In this document: positions 59,521 to 64,000 of the stretch, in pieces
How the letters are laid out: each line of letters opens with the position of its first letter
How positions within the stretch are numbered: position 1 is the first letter of the stretch
The notes under the pieces: generated by a model
What the model saw: only the letters and a program-made list of their open reading frames with translations
The model's database searches: none
What the model was told of the DNA's origin: nothing
Source: Neurospora tetraspora
Lineage: Eukaryota > Ascomycota > Sordariomycetes > Sordariales > Sordariaceae
Length of the DNA: 64,000 bases
Reading direction: 5' to 3'
Assembly (NCBI RefSeq): GCF_033439725.1
Contig: NW_026944384.1
Span: 496,001-560,000, forward strand
Position numbers and translations under genes: made by a program

Positions 59521-62500
59521 TAATAATTTCTCCGATAAGTGGTTATAGTTGAGAGTTCGGACTAGTTTTCAATTGAGCATAGCCAATATTTGGGCTACTG
59601 TACTATTGCCTCTTATTAGACAACAGCCTGCACCAGTCAATCCACTGGATGCAGCCACCGGAGAGAATGGCGGGGTTGCGTTGCGACTCTGCGAAATTCC
59701 CAAAGCTATGCTCCTTCTTGTACGACCACCGCTACACGCTTTGTTTCGTTCTTACATTTTTCCTAGTGCCCGACACATCTCGACACATCTGGCATCATCT
59801 GATGGCATCTGGCAGAAGACCACTCAATCCAGATCCACGTTCGACGAGTCACAAATGATAGCAGCCTGGAGCAGTGGAGACTGAGGGAGATGAGGGACAC
59901 TCAGGCTGAGGAAGGAGTGTCTGGCAAGATGGCTGGAAGGGCACAGATGGAGGCGCCCAAATGGATAGGGAAAGAACGGTTCCGTCCCGTGTCAGTGCAT
60001 TTGCCATTGCCAGTCACGGTACATCATGTTCGACGAGCGATCTCGGATTGCAGTTGAAGGAAACCGGTGAGTGCAACGTGAGCGTTCCTTCCATATCTGG
60101 GGAGACGCTAGCAAAAGTTGAAGCAGTCTCAGGCAGTCACGACGCCGACTGGAAACTGCATCGGTCTGAGAAGACAACTGCAACAAATGAAGCCGTCCAG
60201 AGTTGTCCCGCTTGACAGAATACTCGACAGAATGACAGTACCATTACGTACCTTGTTACAATTCGGCAAGTCGCCCACGGCGAGGCCCCCGAGACGTACG
60301 CTGGCTCCAAATACCCGGTAGCATGTTGTCGGGACGATGAACCTACGTGCAGCAGTTCCTAGACGCAGTCTTTGCAAATCATTCCTGTGACTGTGTCTCG
60401 CTTGTTGTTTGGAGGAACAAAAGATTTGAAGCGCACCAAGGTGTTGGTAATTATGTTGGACGTGTAATGATGATTCTTCCTCCTTGGTAGTTCCACTATC
60501 TACGCTACCTGTAGCTAGCCCTGCTTAACCGCAAGCACAAAGTACTTTTGGTATGAAGCAGCCATTGACAGCCGTACACACATGCTCATCTTACGTGCTG
60601 CATGTACGGTGTCGAAACATACAGTGCCTGCCGCCGCTCACTGTCTTATATCCCATTGCTCCTTCCCAAGTCGTCAACGCGTCTCGAGACCCCAGTCGGA
60701 TGCAGCAGGCATTTCCCCCCAGTAGCACAACCTCTGCCAAGCGAGCAAAGAAAAGCAACCTCAAAAGAATTTTGGAGCCAACGAACTTGGAGCAATCATG
60801 TTTCGAAGTGCTTGGTGTCCAATCGGACGCGTAACAAATCAGCATTCAGGCCAGTCTTCATCTGGGTCTCCATTCGCAACCTCGCTCGTCCATCAACTGT
60901 CCATCGACGTCTGACGGTGTCTTGTCGTCCACGCCGGCTTCCACCGTGACTTTCTTCTTCAACCGCCAATTCTCAGAACAGACCGCCGGTACTACCAATC
61001 AACCCAATCAATGGCGCGGTTTCGTCCGGACGTGGCCGATTGACCATTGACCATCTCGCATGTCGCCAATCTTCCGGCTGCTCGTGGACCTGGATGCCCA
61101 CTTTCCATGGCTGCCACCACTCCACCACTGCACACACACTCTCTCTCTTTCAATCGTTAGTTGAACCGTATTGTTGGTATCATCCAATACAATAATACAG
61201 CACGACAGTACTGCGTACACATGTCCACTAACATCTTCCGAACCAGACACATCCAGTAGGGACATTCGACTCCCCGAATCGCGAGCTGTCAAGCCGGATA
61301 CCCCAAGCTGGACACCCCAAGTTCACTGCTCGCGTCATTCCCTGGTCGACTTCTTCCTTCGGTCCCCTGATCTGATGGCATCGACGACGAGAGCGTACTA
61401 GGCCCTGATGCCCTGGACCTAGCGCTTCTTGGCTGGCAATCATTCCCCTTTCTCTAGTCTCCGGCGGGTTGGTCTGGTTACACAAGAGAAGGGACGGACA
61501 GCCCCGGCTGGATGGAACATGCAAAGTGGAAAGCCATCGCTCATCATCTGCTGTCATGTCATATCTCTCAGCAGCCACAGAACCCAGCAGCCGGAACCAA
61601 TGCATTGATCGGCCTCCCGTTGATGTGCTGGTGGTCTCGTCGTGGCCCCTCGACCGAGAACCCAGACACTCGGCAATGCTTGACTTGACAGCAGTGTCTG
61701 GAGAACGGTTCCTCCAAGCCTGTCATGATGGAACGTCCGCCTTGCCTCCCTGTCGTTCCCTGATTGTCGAGCTGGCAGCCCGAGGACAGCAACCTGGAGA
61801 ACGTGGGGCGGTTTCCCGGATAATGGAATTCCTCGCAGCAAATCTGAAGCAGCCATGTCGACAATCTTCCCCGTCCATGGTTGGCAGTGGCGGTCTTGCA
61901 TAACGCAGTATCACCGTCAACGATAACATGCAGCTCCTCTGGTGCATGACATCAATTGCCCACCTCAACGACAGAGCTCTGGAGACTTTTTCAATCATGA
62001 TCCGCGAGACCCGCCGTTCAAACACCAGTTCGCTCCTACGGATGCAACTAGATATTGATTTGGTCTAGCTAACAGCATGTCGACATCAATATCGACACCG
62101 CCAGCCTCCAAGCTGTCCACTTCTGGGACGCACATCGGCGCGAGCTTCTTACTGGTCGAGTCTTGGTCCCTGAAAGCCTTCTTCGACCTGCCCCCAAACG
62201 ACTACCACCTTGGTGCAGCAGCCGAGTTCTTGACGTATCAGGTGTTAGCAAGCCCGGCATTGGACGGCTGTCAAGTGATGTACCATCTGAGCTGCATGAT
62301 GGGGAAAGAAAATTCTCTACACGAACGTGGGCCCTCGGGCATCCACAAGACATGCTGGGCTTTGGCCCAGATCTAAGAATTCCTCCTGCTCAAGCTACAC
62401 GGTGTACCCAAGGGCCAGGTGAGCAATCATGAACTATCCGTTATTGTCAGATGATTGCTTACGCCCGTTGCTTGCAGGGTCGTCGAGGGAACCAGGAGCA

Positions 62501-63237
62501 TGGCAAACAAGCCAAATACCTTGGTTCATCCATTCCTCCCCGGATTATCAGAGTCTCCCCGATTTCAACAATGGTCCTCATCCGATATAGTCCTTGTTTG
62601 CCCTCGTCCCAAGCTTGTTTTCAACGCATCTTTCTATAAGTGTCCGCGTGCCAAATGGGGGCCACTGTCAGTCGTGTCCGAAGGAACATATGCCGCTAAC
62701 TTTAAGCCCCCTCCTTTTCCATGGCTGGACCAATATTTGCTCTTGCCGCGGGAGCACGTCGTCTCGGCTTTTCCCTCCGTGCTTGACTTGACTCCATGAG
62801 ACACCCACCGGTCTAACCCACAGGACTACCGCCCTCGCCACGAGTCCACGAACGCCTAAAGATGTGCGATAACAGATGCCGGCTTGCCCTCATCAAATTT
62901 GGGCCTCTCCGCACGGGACGTTGAGCGACCTTGGGCGTCGAGATGCTTCACAAGAGGAAAGCCGTTTGATGACCCACACCAATGGGGCCTTCCATCACTC
63001 CTTGGGACGATCTCTGCCAGACCAATCAGCCTCTAGTAGGCCAACAAACACAGATGTCTCCGTTGAACAGGGCACCGACGAGAAAGACATAAATGGCCTT
63101 CCATTTCTTCACGATGATACCCAAGTGACGACTGCTCTACCACCCCTCAACTGACATATCGACTTGTCATCTCCACACGCTTCTGACTGCCTTATTCTTG
63201 GATTCCTGTGCCTGACGTGGAGAAGTTCGGAACTATC
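59521..63237. other. Gene-poor 3.7 kb before the dioxygenase gene
   Basis: Ordinary composition returns. No domain is recognised. The frame at about 62455-62799 has a plausible-looking C-terminus but no support beyond being open. The last part is the promoter of the dioxygenase gene. Confidence 0.4.
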
Positions 63238-64000
63238 ATGGCTCGGGAGGAACCACTGCAGCGAGAGTCTGGTGCTCCCACTCCCAATAGTCTCGACCTC
63301 GGCCTTGTCGGTTCGATGGCTGGGAATGTCATCCTCCCTTCCAAGTCGCCCGTCATCCACGTCGACGAAAAAGGGCTCGAAGAGGTTCGGCAGGCGTTGC
63401 AAGCCTGCACCGGTTAGTACCATGTGTCCATGTATGACAAAATATCTCAATCTCTGACACTATCCAGACCTTGGACTCGCTGGGGATGCAATCAACAAGG
63501 CCAGCTTTCCCCTCCCCACTCTCCATGTCGTGCTGGACGAGGCCAGGCGTCAAGTCCATGAAGGTCAGGGGTTTGCCATTATCAGGGGCATCGGCCTTTC
63601 TAATTCGGCCCAGGATAACACCAACATGTTCCTGGGCTTGGCGAGCTACATTGGAGATGTAAGAGGTGCTCAGGACAAGCAAGGGTCTATGCTCAGTAAG
63701 TATACCAGAACCTCGAGAGCTACCTGGTCCTCCGAGCACTTGTCATGGCGGAACAAAAGATGCTAACAAGTGTCCGATAGCTCATGTGACGGCTTCCAAA
63801 ACTTGGACAGTTCCTCCTGAACTCCGGCACGGTATCCACACCAACACCGGCTTGGTAAGTTCCCATCTTCTGTCGAATCTCATGAGTCAAAGCCCGGCAT
63901 TTGAACAATTGTTGATGTACGATAGGCCTGGCACAACGATATGGGCACCGACATGATTGCGCTTCACATTCGATCTTTGGCTGAGGAGGGTGGTAACACC
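63238..64000 (+). CDS. TauD/TfdA-family Fe(II)/2-oxoglutarate dioxygenase, partial
   Basis: Non-heme iron oxygenase related to taurine and alkyl-ester dioxygenases; substrate unknown. Exons 63238-63412, 63468-63695, 63781-63854 and 63926 to the window edge; introns 55, 85 and 71 bases, phases consistent. It breaks off at about residue 184. Family blocks in order: DLGLAGDAINKASFPLPTL (58-76), GQGFAIIRGIGL (91-102), the LGLASYIGDVRGAQDKQGSML region, THVTASKTWTVPPELRHGIH (135-154), and WH162-N-D164-MGTDMIALH. H162 and D164 are the first two iron ligands (H-x-D); the distal His and the 2-oxoglutarate Arg lie beyond the edge. The start MAREEPLQRES at 63238 is the first ATG in frame; an upstream exon is possible. 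Confidence 0.82.

Noticed and set aside
1-64000. CRISPR arrays, operons, phage or bacterial features, and 5S rRNA
   Set aside because: Looked for and not seen; spliced genes and RIP-type decay indicate a fungal nuclear genome.

Overview
The window reads as nuclear DNA of a filamentous ascomycete, most likely a Sordariales fungus close to Neurospora. The evidence is short introns (mostly 50-90 bases) with GTAAGT-type donors and CTAAC-type branch sites, two tRNA genes that appear to carry introns, and two sharply bounded, extremely AT-rich blocks of the kind left by repeat-induced point mutation (RIP). The species call is inference. Exon structures below were assembled by hand from splice signals and reading-frame continuity; intron phases were checked and are consistent in every spliced model.

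Layout. 0-11.5 kb is the housekeeping part: a possible gene tail at the left edge, SDH3 (complex II membrane anchor, minus), cytosolic tyrosyl-tRNA synthetase (minus), a high-affinity methionine permease of the MUP1 family (plus) and a large low-complexity protein of unknown function (plus). 11.5-24 kb has a probable tRNA-Gly, a decayed Helitron, low-complexity DNA and two of three small cysteine-rich genes. 23.7-28.2 kb holds a 468-bp terminal-inverted-repeat element and a 3.3-kb pogo/Fot1-like DNA transposon with a TA target duplication and a heavily mutated interior. 28.2-38.7 kb is gene-poor apart from the third cysteine-rich gene. 38.7-47.3 kb holds a small conserved-looking protein, a SEC72-like translocation subunit, tRNA-Glu(CTC) and a long eight-exon Zn2Cys6 regulator. 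About 49.6-59.5 kb is a roughly 10-kb AT-rich relic island. The right end has a TauD/TfdA-family dioxygenase that runs off the window.

The most interesting signal is a set of three related small cysteine-rich genes (about 14.9-15.5, 20.7-21.3 and 33.3-33.9 kb). They share W-[TV]-C-C-x-C, a further Cys 8-9 residues on, and a distal C-x-H-x2-C-x2-C. Two also share an N-terminal block, and two are interrupted by a phase-1 intron after the cysteine core, with a matching donor in the third. I do not recognise the family; a zinc-binding role is inference. Otherwise the genes have unrelated jobs and show no cluster logic.
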